Source: an uncultured Campylobacter sp. (lineage in GTDB: Bacteria > Campylobacterota > Campylobacteria > Campylobacterales > Campylobacteraceae). Taken from it: 56,488 nucleotides of DNA. Within the stretch, counting starts at the first letter, position 1; every line of letters begins with the position of its first letter. The notes beneath the pieces were generated by a model. It worked only from the letters and a program-made list of their open reading frames with translations. It had not been told where the DNA came from and ran no database searches. Shown here piece by piece: positions 34,974 through 42,680 of this stretch. The stretch is from contig NZ_CAMYFP010000009.1 of NCBI RefSeq assembly GCF_947255105.1, positions 1 to 56,488 on the forward strand, read 5' to 3'. The translations under genes were made by a program, and so were the position numbers.

Positions 34974-36188
34974 TTAAAGTATTTTTTTAAATATCAAACT
35001 GGTATTTACACCACCAAATGCAAAATTATTACTCATGACATAGTCAGTTTTTATCTGCGAAATTTCTCTTAAGTAGTTTAACTTTGCACATCTAACATCA
35101 ACGTTTTTTAAATTTATGGTTGGATAAAAAAGCTCATCTCTCATCATCTCTATACTATAAATAGCCTCTATTCCGCCGCACGCTCCAAGAGTGTGACCTA
35201 AGTAACTTTTTGTGCTAGAAATTGCAATATTTTCACCAAAAAGCTCATTTGTCGCCTTACTTTCAGCAATATCACCTAGAGTTGTAGCTGTGGCATGGGC
35301 GTTAATGTAGCCGATATCTTTTGAGCTTAAATTTGCTGATTTTAAGGCTAAAATCATCGCCTCTTTCATTGTATTTGGATTTGGCTGAGTTACATGAGTG
35401 CCATCGCTTGTGCTTCCAAAGCCAACTATCTCGGCTATTGGCTTAATACCTCTTTTTTTAACACTCTCTTCACTTTCAAGCACCAAAAAGCCAGCTCCCT
35501 CGCCAAGTACTAAACCATCTCTATCTTTGTCAAAAGGGCAGGGGGTTAAAGTTGGTGTGCTGTTTTTTGTGCTTGTTGCATATAGTTTGTCAAAGACATA
35601 AGCTTCACTTGGACAAAGCTCCTCAGCGCCGCCTGCTATCATCATATCAATAAGCCCAAATTTAATAGACTCAAAAGAGTAGCCAATGGCATGACTTGCA
35701 GAGGTGCAGGCTGAACTTGTTGGAATAATCCTACCTTTTAATCCATAAAATAGGGCGATATTTGCAGCTGTGGTGTGAGGCATCATTTTTATGTAGGTGT
35801 TGGCATTGCAATCACTCTCACCCTCTAGCAAAAGCCTTGCCATAGAGGCGACTGCATCGGTACTTCCTGTACTTGAGCCACTTGCAACACCCATTCTTCC
35901 ATCTTTTATCTCATCGCCTAAATTTGACATCTCCAAAGCAAGTCCGCTAGCCTCAACACTAAACTCGCTAACTCTTCCCATGCTTCTAGCCTGTTTTCTA
36001 CTCCAGCTTGTAGGGTGCTGATAGTTTAAAATAGGAGCTGCAAGGCGAGTGTTTAGATCTTTGTATCTATCCCACTCACTCATAAATTTTACGGCATTTT
36101 GTCCCTTTTGGAGTGCCATTTTGTTCTCTTGCCAGGATTTTCCAAAAGCGCTAATTAGTCCATATCCTGTTACAAAAACTCTTCTCAT
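34974..36188 (-). CDS. Beta-ketoacyl-ACP synthase (second of two)
   Basis: A 404-residue FabF-type condensing enzyme with a complete Cys-His-His triad: SSACTSASHAIG near 158, INAHATATTLGD near 298 and YLGHTLGACGGIEA near 335. It extends the polyene with malonyl-ACP units. The N terminus RRVFVTGYGLISAFGKS is normal. Eleven bases from the ketoreductase gene. Confidence 0.93.
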   Translation of the reverse strand: MRRVFVTGYGLISAFGKSWQENKMALQKGQNAVKFMSEWDRYKDLNTRLAAPILNYQHPTSWSRKQARSMGRVSEFSVEASGLALEMSNLGDEIKDGRMGVASGSSTGSTDAVASMARLLLEGESDCNANTYIKMMPHTTAANIALFYGLKGRIIPTSSACTSASHAIGYSFESIKFGLIDMMIAGGAEELCPSEAYVFDKLYATSTKNSTPTLTPCPFDKDRDGLVLGEGAGFLVLESEESVKKRGIKPIAEIVGFGSTSDGTHVTQPNPNTMKEAMILALKSANLSSKDIGYINAHATATTLGDIAESKATNELFGENIAISSTKSYLGHTLGACGGIEAIYSIEMMRDELFYPTINLKNVDVRCAKLNYLREISQIKTDYVMSNNFAFGGVNTSLIFKKIL

Positions 36189-36198
36189 TTTTATCCTT

Positions 36199-36897
36199 TC
36201 AGATCATTCCACCATTTACACCAATGACTTGCCTTGTTATATAGCTTGCCTCATCGCTTAACAAAAAATTTACCAAACCACTAATATCTTTTGTTTTGCC
36301 AAATCTTCTCATAGGGATAGCCTTTTTTATCTCATCAAGTGGCAAATTTTCATCTATCATATCAGTTTCTATAAGTCCAGGAGCAATAACATTAACAGTT
36401 ATATTTCTACTTGCAAGCTCAATCGCCAAAGACTTTGCAGCACCTATTAAGCCGGCTTTGCTTGCAGCATAGTTGCTCTGACCGCGATTGCCCAAAACTC
36501 CACTAACTGAGCTAATAACAACAATTCTTCCCTTTTTGGCCCTTGCCATTGGCATGATAAGCGGATTTAAAACATTGTAAAAACTGCCTAAATTTGTATC
36601 AATAACACTTTTCCACTCATTATAACTAAGACCTGCAAAGGTGCCATCTTTCGTAATTCCTGCATTTAAAACGATACCATAAAATGGCTCTTGAAATTTA
36701 CTCAAAGCCTCTTTTGTCTCGTCGTAGTTAGATACATCAAAAGTTATATAACTAGCTTTTAGCTCATCTGCTAAATTTAAGAGCTTTTCACTCTTGCTTC
36801 TTCCGTGTAAAACCACTTCATAACCACTACTTTTTAGCCCTCTAGCGATTGCCTTGCCAATTCCTCTACTTGATCCAGTTACCAAAACTCTATTCAT
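36199..36897 (-). CDS. Beta-ketoacyl-ACP reductase, FabG type
   Basis: A 232-residue short-chain dehydrogenase: NADPH loop VTGSSRGIGKAIA near 5, NAGITKDG near 77, and the catalytic Ser-Tyr-Lys in VISSVSG near 128 and NYAASKAGL near 142. Reduces the ketone after each condensation. Overlaps the dehydratase gene by eight bases. Confidence 0.94.
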   Translation of the reverse strand: MNRVLVTGSSRGIGKAIARGLKSSGYEVVLHGRSKSEKLLNLADELKASYITFDVSNYDETKEALSKFQEPFYGIVLNAGITKDGTFAGLSYNEWKSVIDTNLGSFYNVLNPLIMPMARAKKGRIVVISSVSGVLGNRGQSNYAASKAGLIGAAKSLAIELASRNITVNVIAPGLIETDMIDENLPLDEIKKAIPMRRFGKTKDISGLVNFLLSDEASYITRQVIGVNGGMI

Positions 36898-37333
36898 CTT
36901 TTATCTTTCTTAACATCTCTTTGTCTGGGTTAAAAACGCTAATTGTAGCCCTTACCACCAAAAACTCACCTAAATAGCACTCACAATCATATACTCCAAA
37001 GCCACTCTCATCTTGCATAGAGAGCTTTGCATGGGTTTTTATCTCATCGCCAACTTCCACAAATGGCTTAAAAATCTCAAAATTTCTACAACCTGTCAAA
37101 AAGGCTATATCGTTTGAGTCTGTTTTGTCGTGATAACTCTTATAAAGCCCAAGGCTTTGAGCCATAATCTCAATTAGTCCGTAAGAGTAAAATTTGTCAT
37201 CTTTTAAAAAAGGGGAGTCCTTGATGAGACTTTTTGTCGTTATTTCAACTTCATTTATAAAGAGTATCTCATCTACCAAAATCATAACTCCACTATGTGG
37301 CAACATATCTTCTATACTTTTTAGCTCTTCCAC
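36890..37333 (-). CDS. 3-hydroxyacyl-ACP dehydratase (ApeP-like hotdog protein)
   Basis: A 147-residue hotdog-fold protein with MLPHSGVMILVDEI near 9-22, the PH-x-G-x-M-x-L-x-D signature of cluster dehydratases, and AQSLGLYKSYH in the central helix. Together with the dehydratase domain fused to the ligase it would set the conjugated double bonds. Starts five bases after the first ketosynthase. Confidence 0.85.
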   Translation of the reverse strand: MEELKSIEDMLPHSGVMILVDEILFINEVEITTKSLIKDSPFLKDDKFYSYGLIEIMAQSLGLYKSYHDKTDSNDIAFLTGCRNFEIFKPFVEVGDEIKTHAKLSMQDESGFGVYDCECYLGEFLVVRATISVFNPDKEMLRKIKDE

Positions 37334-37337
37334 AACT

Positions 37338-38477
37338 CTACTCCATTCCTACAATCATCGCCGCATTGTCGCCACCAAAAGCAAAAGAGAGACTCAAAGC
37401 ATTTTTGATGTTGGCTTTTATAGGGGCTTTTAAAAGATTTATCTTAGCTAAACTCTCATCAATAGTTGATATATTGTGAAAAGGCGGAGTTTTGTTACTA
37501 CCCAAAAGCTCCAAACAAAGAGCTATCTCTATGGCACCAGCTGCGCCCAAAGTGTGACCAATGATCTGTTTTATGCCACTTGCTGGGGTATTTGGCAATG
37601 TTAAATTTACCGCATTGCTCTCCATCTCATCATTTGCAACAGTTCCGGTTGCGTGTAAATTAACATAATCAACTTCGCTTAAATTTGCTCTTTTTAGAGT
37701 ATCTCTTATTAGCTTTGCTTGATAAAATCCATCTTTTCTTGGAGTTGTTATATGAAAAGCGTCTGAGTTACTGCAAAAAGACTTCACTACAAATGGACTT
37801 ATCTCATCGCTATCAAGTAGCATAAAAGCGGCCCCCTCGCCAAGATTGGTCCCATCGCGCTCTTTGCTAAATGGGGCGCATTTTTTATCTGAGAGTATAG
37901 AAAGACTATCAAAGCCAAAAAGAGTCAGTGCATTTATACTATCAACTCCGCCAACAATGGCCGCTTTACAAATGCCGGACTTTATCAAATTTGCCCCTTC
38001 ACTTATGGCTTTAAGACCTGATGTGCAAGCTGTTGAGATACCGTAACTTAAGTTTTTTAGAGCAAAAAACTCCTTTATAAGCTCGCTTGGGTTTGAGAAT
38101 TCGTTTTTTTCGACTTGAAATTTGTCTTTATCAAAGGTGCCATTTTTAAAAATTTTAAAGTTCTCTTCAATACCACTTGTTGTGGTGGCAGTTACAACGG
38201 CAATATTTTCCCTGCCATGCCTTTTAATAGCTCTTTGTATCTCATCTTTTAGTCCCAAAATGGCATTAAAGGCGATTTCATCTGTTCTTGAGTAGAGATA
38301 GCTGCTAAAGTTTGGCGGAATTTTTTCAAGGCTCTCTTTTATCGTCGATACCATAAACTCTTTGTTTAAGAACTCTTTTTTAGAAAGTGAGTTTTTGTTG
38401 GATAAAGAGGCATTTAAAAGTGCCTTTATATCGCCAACTCCTGTCAAAATTGATGGTTTTGATATATATATTTTCAA
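37338..38477 (-). CDS. Beta-ketoacyl-ACP synthase (first of two)
   Basis: A condensing enzyme of about 379 residues with complete triad: STACTSGLKAI near 160, VNLHATGTVAND near 270 and IIGHTLGAAGAIEI near 308. I prefer TTG 38477, which overlaps the lipoprotein stop (TTGA) and gives MKIYISKPSILTGVGD; the alternative ATG 38495 lies inside the lipoprotein gene. It differs clearly from the second synthase, so the pair probably have separate jobs (initiation and extension). Confidence 0.88.
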   Translation of the reverse strand: MKIYISKPSILTGVGDIKALLNASLSNKNSLSKKEFLNKEFMVSTIKESLEKIPPNFSSYLYSRTDEIAFNAILGLKDEIQRAIKRHGRENIAVVTATTTSGIEENFKIFKNGTFDKDKFQVEKNEFSNPSELIKEFFALKNLSYGISTACTSGLKAISEGANLIKSGICKAAIVGGVDSINALTLFGFDSLSILSDKKCAPFSKERDGTNLGEGAAFMLLDSDEISPFVVKSFCSNSDAFHITTPRKDGFYQAKLIRDTLKRANLSEVDYVNLHATGTVANDEMESNAVNLTLPNTPASGIKQIIGHTLGAAGAIEIALCLELLGSNKTPPFHNISTIDESLAKINLLKAPIKANIKNALSLSFAFGGDNAAMIVGME

Positions 38478-38836
38478 AGCTCTTTCACCTTGCAATTTAA
38501 CTTGTCACTAGCAAATTCAAAACTAAAAACCTCTTTTTTTATCATCTCCAAAGTATGGCTAAAAAGAGGGTCAAATTTGCTATTTGGTGGCAAAAATTTA
38601 GAGCTTACAAACCTATCTTTTTTATATGTTTTTTGCACAATTGGAACCATCAAAGCATCAAAAATAGCAAAATTCTCGCCATCTTGCCCAACTAACATAG
38701 TGTAGTTTTGACTATTGCAATCCAACTTAAAGCTCTTTTGCTCAAATTTAAGAGTTGGATCTTTTAGATATTTGTGAGCACAACCGCTAAATAGCGCTAT
38801 TAAAAGTAGCAATTTAACAATATTGATGAACTGCAT
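38474..38836 (-). CDS. Small lipoprotein of the cluster
   Basis: A 120-residue protein with a signal peptide ending in the lipobox LFSGC (Cys near 19), then a mixed alpha-beta domain (YTMLVGQDGENFAIFDAL). Corresponds in place to the DUF3261-type lipoprotein of other aryl polyene clusters. Probably outer-membrane lipid delivery; not shown by sequence. Overlaps the oxidoreductase gene by 23 bases. Confidence 0.75.
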   Translation of the reverse strand: MQFINIVKLLLLIALFSGCAHKYLKDPTLKFEQKSFKLDCNSQNYTMLVGQDGENFAIFDALMVPIVQKTYKKDRFVSSKFLPPNSKFDPLFSHTLEMIKKEVFSFEFASDKLNCKVKEL

Positions 38837-40013
38837 TTAGTGCATCATCCGATCTTACTACAAAAGGATTTTCTCTATCCCACGCATATCCCGCCAAAAC
38901 TGCACTTATCTTTCTTTTGATATCATAATTTTTATCTTTAGAGTAAATCACATCTTGAAAAATGCCACTATACCAACCCTCAACATAGGTTCTAAAGCAA
39001 TTTACTCCAAGCATTAGCTCCTCTTCATACTCTTTTTTGAAATTTACATCTTGAGAGGTGAGTTTTTTGGTTATACACTTTGCAGCCAAACTTGCTGACT
39101 TAAAGGCGATTGTAATTCCGCTGCTAAAGACAGGATCTAAAAACTCTCCAGCATTGCCTAAAAGCACAAATCGCTCGCCATAAAGAGTGCTAACATTTTT
39201 AGAATATCCTTCAATCGTTCTTGCATCTTTGAGCCACTGGGCATTGTTTAAAAGTCTTTTTAACATTGGCGCGTCATAAACGTGCTTTTTCAAGGTCTCT
39301 TTATCGTCCAAGCCAACATTTAGATATCTATCCTCTCCAACTACGCCTATACTGCAAGTTCCATCACTAAAAGGGATAAGCCAATACCAAATTTCTCTGT
39401 TTGTTGGATGGGTTGTGATTAGGATTTTGTTTCTATCATAAAGGGGCTCAGAGATGTTATCTTTGATGTGAGTAAAGTAGGCTTTTTTGCTACTTAGTGT
39501 GCTTTTGGTTTCCAAATTTAAAAGCCTTGGCAAAACTCTTCCATACCCACTTGCATCAACTATAAATTTAGCCTTTATCTCTCCATCTTTTGTAGTTGCA
39601 AGAGCAAAATCATTTTCAAAACTAACAGCTTCTATGGCTAGATTGAACTTAACTTCAACTCCTTGTTTTTGAACCTCTTCTATCAAAAGTTTGTCAAAAT
39701 CGGCTCTTTTAACCTGAAATGTTGTCCCAAAACCAGGTGTAAATTTGTCACAAAAATCAACATAAGTGTAGCTATCTCCCCAACTAAAAGCGGCTCCATT
39801 TTTATATTGAAAGCCAGCTTTTTTCACTACATCTAGCAAATTTGCCTCTTTTAAAAAGTTCATGCAGTTTGGAAGAAGACTCTCTCCTATGACAAATCTT
39901 GGGAAATTCTCCTTTTCAACACATAAAACCTTAAAGCCATTTTTATGAAGCAAAGAGCTTACAATAGCACCACTTGGACCAGCACCAATAACCAAAACAT
40001 CAACTTCTCTCAA
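38814..40013 (-). CDS. FAD-dependent oxidoreductase, halogenase/geranylgeranyl-reductase-like
   Basis: A 399-residue flavoprotein with the dinucleotide loop VIGAGPSGAIVSSLLHK near 7, NFPRFVIGESLLP near 37, FIVDASGYGR near 150 and GNAGEFLDPVFSSG near 278. This family includes flavin halogenases and polyketide oxidases; its members in aryl polyene and flexirubin clusters may modify the aryl head. The Trp-x-Trp-x-Ile halogenase signature is not evident, so halogenation is not claimed. First gene of the minus-strand cluster. Residues ~33-120 are duplicated as a fragment at 41370-41669. Confidence 0.85.
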   Translation of the reverse strand: MREVDVLVIGAGPSGAIVSSLLHKNGFKVLCVEKENFPRFVIGESLLPNCMNFLKEANLLDVVKKAGFQYKNGAAFSWGDSYTYVDFCDKFTPGFGTTFQVKRADFDKLLIEEVQKQGVEVKFNLAIEAVSFENDFALATTKDGEIKAKFIVDASGYGRVLPRLLNLETKSTLSSKKAYFTHIKDNISEPLYDRNKILITTHPTNREIWYWLIPFSDGTCSIGVVGEDRYLNVGLDDKETLKKHVYDAPMLKRLLNNAQWLKDARTIEGYSKNVSTLYGERFVLLGNAGEFLDPVFSSGITIAFKSASLAAKCITKKLTSQDVNFKKEYEEELMLGVNCFRTYVEGWYSGIFQDVIYSKDKNYDIKRKISAVLAGYAWDRENPFVVRSDDALNAVHQYC

Positions 40014-40233
40014 AGAAAATCCTTATAAATTTTAATTGTCAATTTTACTTTTATGCTGCTTAAAAACTTATTATAAATTTAAAATACAATTGTTATGAAG
40101 TGATTTTTAAAAAGTAGGTGAGTCTTGTTTAAATTTGACTCAAAATAGCTCACCTCTTTTAAGTTTTTGAAATTTAAGTTTTTAAATTTCAAAATAGCCT
40201 CTTTGGTGGTATAAATTTGATAAAAAGCTCTTT
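39649..40233. repeat. Duplicated segment, left copy
   Basis: Two blocks match the right copy at near identity: 39649-39917 with 41377-41645 (four substitutions seen) and 40046-40233 with 41646-41833. The 128 bases between the blocks here (39918-40045), including the start of the oxidoreductase gene, are missing from the right copy. Confidence 0.92.
40046..40233 (-). pseudogene. 3' fragment of the phosphopantetheinyl transferase gene
   Basis: Sequence identical but for a few bases to the end of the intact transferase gene (41679 onward): it still encodes the tail from FYQIYTTKEAILKF to the stop, but has no start. It ends exactly where the solute-binding-protein remnant begins, at the edge of the duplicated segment. 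Confidence 0.85.
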
Positions 40234-40700
40234 AAACTCTATAAATATCATCTACTAAGAAATACTTTTTATCGATTGTTCCTTTATAGTGAATCTTAAA
40301 AGTCTCATCATAAGCTTTTGTAAAGAAATTTTCTTTGCTTAGTTTTACGATTGCGTCATTTACTACATTTAAAAGAGATGAGTTGCCTTTTTTACACCGC
40401 AAGCTATATAGTCAGGATGTCCAACAGCTTTGTTTGTTATAGTAAATGTATTATCTATAACAGCTATGTTTGCTAGTGAAAATACTGTGTGAAAATATAT
40501 TATTCTTAAGTTCTGTTAAACAATCATATAAGTTTTCACAACTAACTACTTCAATATTTTTAAATTTGGTTTTGTTGTATTTTAAAAACTCATCTGAAGT
40601 AGTTCCTGGAATAACTAAAAGTTTTTTACCATTAAAGTTTGAAAGTTTATTTAATTTTGAATTAGCTGGAGCTAAAATTCCCATAAAATCCAGCAAGTAA
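40232..40700 (-). pseudogene. Truncated, frameshifted amino-acid ABC transporter solute-binding protein
   Basis: Minus-strand frames read MGILAPANSKLNKLSNFNGK, LLVIPGTTSDEFLKYNKTK (to ~40451), then in other frames ANIAVIDNTFTITNKAVGHPDYIACGV and FFTKAYDETFKIHYKGTIDK up to a stop at 40232. These are the second lobe of a family-3 (SBP_bac_3) protein such as those for cystine or glutamine. At least two frameshifts and no N-terminal lobe or signal peptide. It came in with the ogt segment. Confidence 0.75.
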
Positions 40701-40743
40701 ATAAATTTAATAAAATTGTTTAAACGATTATAATATATAAAAT

Positions 40744-41193
40744 TTATAAATATTTCTCTATTTTTAAAAGATTTTCTTTTATATTAATTCCGCCTGTATA
40801 TCCGCCAATTCCGCTATTTGATACAACTCTATGGCAAGGAACTATGATAGGAATTTTATTTTTAGAGTTTGCATTTCCAACTGCACGATAAGCTTTTGGG
40901 TGATTTATAGACTTAGCAATTTCTTTGTATGTTCTAACTTCTCCATAAGGGATTTTTAAAAGTGCGTTATATACATTTTTTTCAAACTTGGTTCCAGTTA
41001 TATTTAACTTAACGCTAAAACTTTTAAGATCTCCTTTGAAATATCTACTTAGTTCATCTATACAAAGTTTTAAATTCTCATCATTTGTTGGCAAATTTTT
41101 ATAAAAATCAACAAATTTTATTTCACTTATCCCATTTTCATCACCATAAATTTCTAAATTTATAAAACCGGCTTTAAAATATACTTTTTGCAC
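40744..41193 (-). CDS. ogt: O6-methylguanine-DNA methyltransferase
   Basis: Suicide repair enzyme that transfers the methyl group of O6-methylguanine to its own Cys. The 149-residue protein has PYGEVRTYKEIAKSI near 85 (helix-turn-helix arginine finger), AVGNANSKN near 107 and the active site VPCHRVV near 122. Normal length. It does not belong to the aryl polyene pathway and lies between the two copies of a duplicated segment, so it was inserted. Confidence 0.93.
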   Translation of the reverse strand: MQKVYFKAGFINLEIYGDENGISEIKFVDFYKNLPTNDENLKLCIDELSRYFKGDLKSFSVKLNITGTKFEKNVYNALLKIPYGEVRTYKEIAKSINHPKAYRAVGNANSKNKIPIIVPCHRVVSNSGIGGYTGGINIKENLLKIEKYL

Positions 41194-41369
41194 TTTTATC
41201 CTTAAAAATTTATTTATGATTATATTACATTAAATTTGCTACAGCTATAAAAAATATGGAAAATTAATTTTTAAAAAAAGGATGTAAAAAACACGCCGAT
41301 GAGAGAAATATTCTTAGTATTCCTCCGCTTGATTTAAATGTAGAAGAGATAAAAGATTTAATTAACTCT

Positions 41370-41669
41370 TTAAAAATTAACTTCAACTCCTTGTTTTTGA
41401 ACCTCTTCTATCAAAAGTTTGTCAAAATCAGCTCTTTTAACCTGAAAAGTTGTCCCAAAACCAGCTGTAAATTTGTCACAAAAATCAACATAAGTGTAGC
41501 TATCTCCCCAACTAAAAGCGGCTCCATTTTTATATTGAAAGCCAGCTTTTTTCACTACATCTAGCAAATTTGCCTCTTTTAAAAAGTTCATGCAGTTTGG
41601 AAGAAGACTCTCTCCTATTACAAATCTTGGGAAATTCTCCTTTTCTACTTTTATACTGCTTAAAAACAT
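41370..41669 (-). pseudogene. Fragment of the FAD oxidoreductase gene
   Basis: Encodes residues ~33-132 of the oxidoreductase at 38814-40013 (NFPRFVIGESLLPNCMNFLK onward) with four base differences, but lacks the FAD-binding start and everything after VEVNF. An in-frame ATG by chance at 41669 makes it look like a gene. It is the right copy of the duplicated segment with an internal 128-base deletion. Confidence 0.88.
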
Positions 41670-41833
41670 ATTATAAATTTAAAATACAATTGTTATGAAG
41701 TGGTTTTTAAAAAGTAGGTGAGTCTTGTTTAAATTTGACTCAAAATAGCTCACCTCTTTTAAGTTTTTGAAATTTAAGTTTTTAAATTTCAAAATAGCCT
41801 CTTTGGTGGTATAAATTTGATAAAAAGCTCTTT
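41377..41833. repeat. Duplicated segment, right copy
   Basis: Matches 39649-39917 and 40046-40233 (see left copy). The two blocks join at 41645/41646, at a short T-rich stretch present at both deletion ends, so the deletion may be by microhomology. Confidence 0.92.
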
Positions 41834-42152
41834 TTTTATCAATTGCTTTATTAAAAAATGCAAGTTCTTCTTCATCAAAACAAAAGTTTGCAACAGCTAA
41901 ATAATCTCTTTGTTTAAAACTCTCCATATCAATGGCTATCTTTTTATCGCAAGTTGCCAACACGCTAAAACCATTCTTATGAGAGAGGCAAAATCTTCTC
42001 TTTTTAACTCTAAATTTAAGCCATCTCGATGAGATAAAATTGCTGTTGTTTAGTAAATTTGGGAAGTTTTTTACTCTTCTTCTATCTTTTCTATCAAGGT
42101 AGCCAAAAGGAATTTTTTTGCTTTCATTGCCAAAATAAAGAGTTATTTTCAT
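41679..42152 (-). CDS. 4'-phosphopantetheinyl transferase
   Basis: Loads the pantetheine arm onto the ACPs. Start at ATG 42152 (MKITLYFGNESKKIPFGYLD). The ~157-residue protein has the Sfp-type signature IAIDMESFKQRDY near 71 (D-x-E) and FYQIYTTKEAILKF near 110 (the usual W-x-x-K-E-A with Tyr for Trp). It lies 1.6 kb upstream of the aryl polyene operon in the same orientation; the duplication shows that it was once adjacent to the oxidoreductase gene. Confidence 0.85.
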   Translation of the reverse strand: MKITLYFGNESKKIPFGYLDRKDRRRVKNFPNLLNNSNFISSRWLKFRVKKRRFCLSHKNGFSVLATCDKKIAIDMESFKQRDYLAVANFCFDEEELAFFNKAIDKKRAFYQIYTTKEAILKFKNLNFKNLKEVSYFESNLNKTHLLFKNHFITIVF

Positions 42153-42221
42153 GTTGGGATTATAACATATCAAAGTTTTAAGGGCAGGGGAATGAAATTT
42201 AAAAATTTAGGTTTTTTGTGG

Positions 42222-42671
42222 TTAGGAATTTTTTAGAATTTCATCGAATTGTTTGATTTTTGCTAATGCTTTTAAAGCACTATTTTTGGCGCCTTTGCTT
42301 AACTTTTTTTCAAAATCAAGCACATTTTCTAACTGCACATTTATGCCCAAAAATAGAGTCTTTTTACAAAATTTTCTAATATAGCTCAAAAGAACTGGTG
42401 TTGGAATGTTGTGCGTAGAGTAGGCATAAGTTTTATCATCACTTAGATCAAAAAACTCAACTCCATCCTCTTTAAAACCACTCATAGCATCGACTACTAT
42501 GACAACATCAGGACTAAATTTACGTAAATTTCCAAACTCATCTTCAGGTGTATCGTATCCAAAAAAAACTTTCCAATCGGTTAGTTCTTTTTGGACGATT
42601 TTGCCAACTTCTATGGCGACTCCATCGTCGCCACGAAGTTCATTTCCTATGCAAAGTAGTGCTTTTTTCAA
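42222..42671 (-). CDS. hycI: HycI-type [NiFe]-hydrogenase maturation endopeptidase
   Basis: Removes the C-terminal peptide of the large subunit once nickel is in place. The 149-residue protein has LCIGNELRGDDGVAIEVGK near 5-23 (N-x-x-R-x-D-D-G, nickel-sensing Asp), VVDAMSGFKEDGVEF near 78 and the STHNIPTPVLL motif near 104. It starts nine bases after fdhF in the same operon; its probable substrate is HyfG, whose tail after DPCYSCTER (VVDIKSKKSK...) resembles that processed in HycE. Confidence 0.92.
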   Translation of the reverse strand: MKKALLCIGNELRGDDGVAIEVGKIVQKELTDWKVFFGYDTPEDEFGNLRKFSPDVVIVVDAMSGFKEDGVEFFDLSDDKTYAYSTHNIPTPVLLSYIRKFCKKTLFLGINVQLENVLDFEKKLSKGAKNSALKALAKIKQFDEILKNS

Positions 42672-42680
42672 AAGATGTCC

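Noticed and set aside
38814..40013. Tryptophan halogenase
   Set aside because: The FAD loop fits the superfamily, but I do not see the Trp-x-Trp-x-Ile halogenase motif, so only an oxidoreductase is called.
41370..41669. A small independent flavoprotein gene
   Set aside because: It is a near-identical, truncated copy of the oxidoreductase gene at 38814-40013 with no FAD-binding loop.
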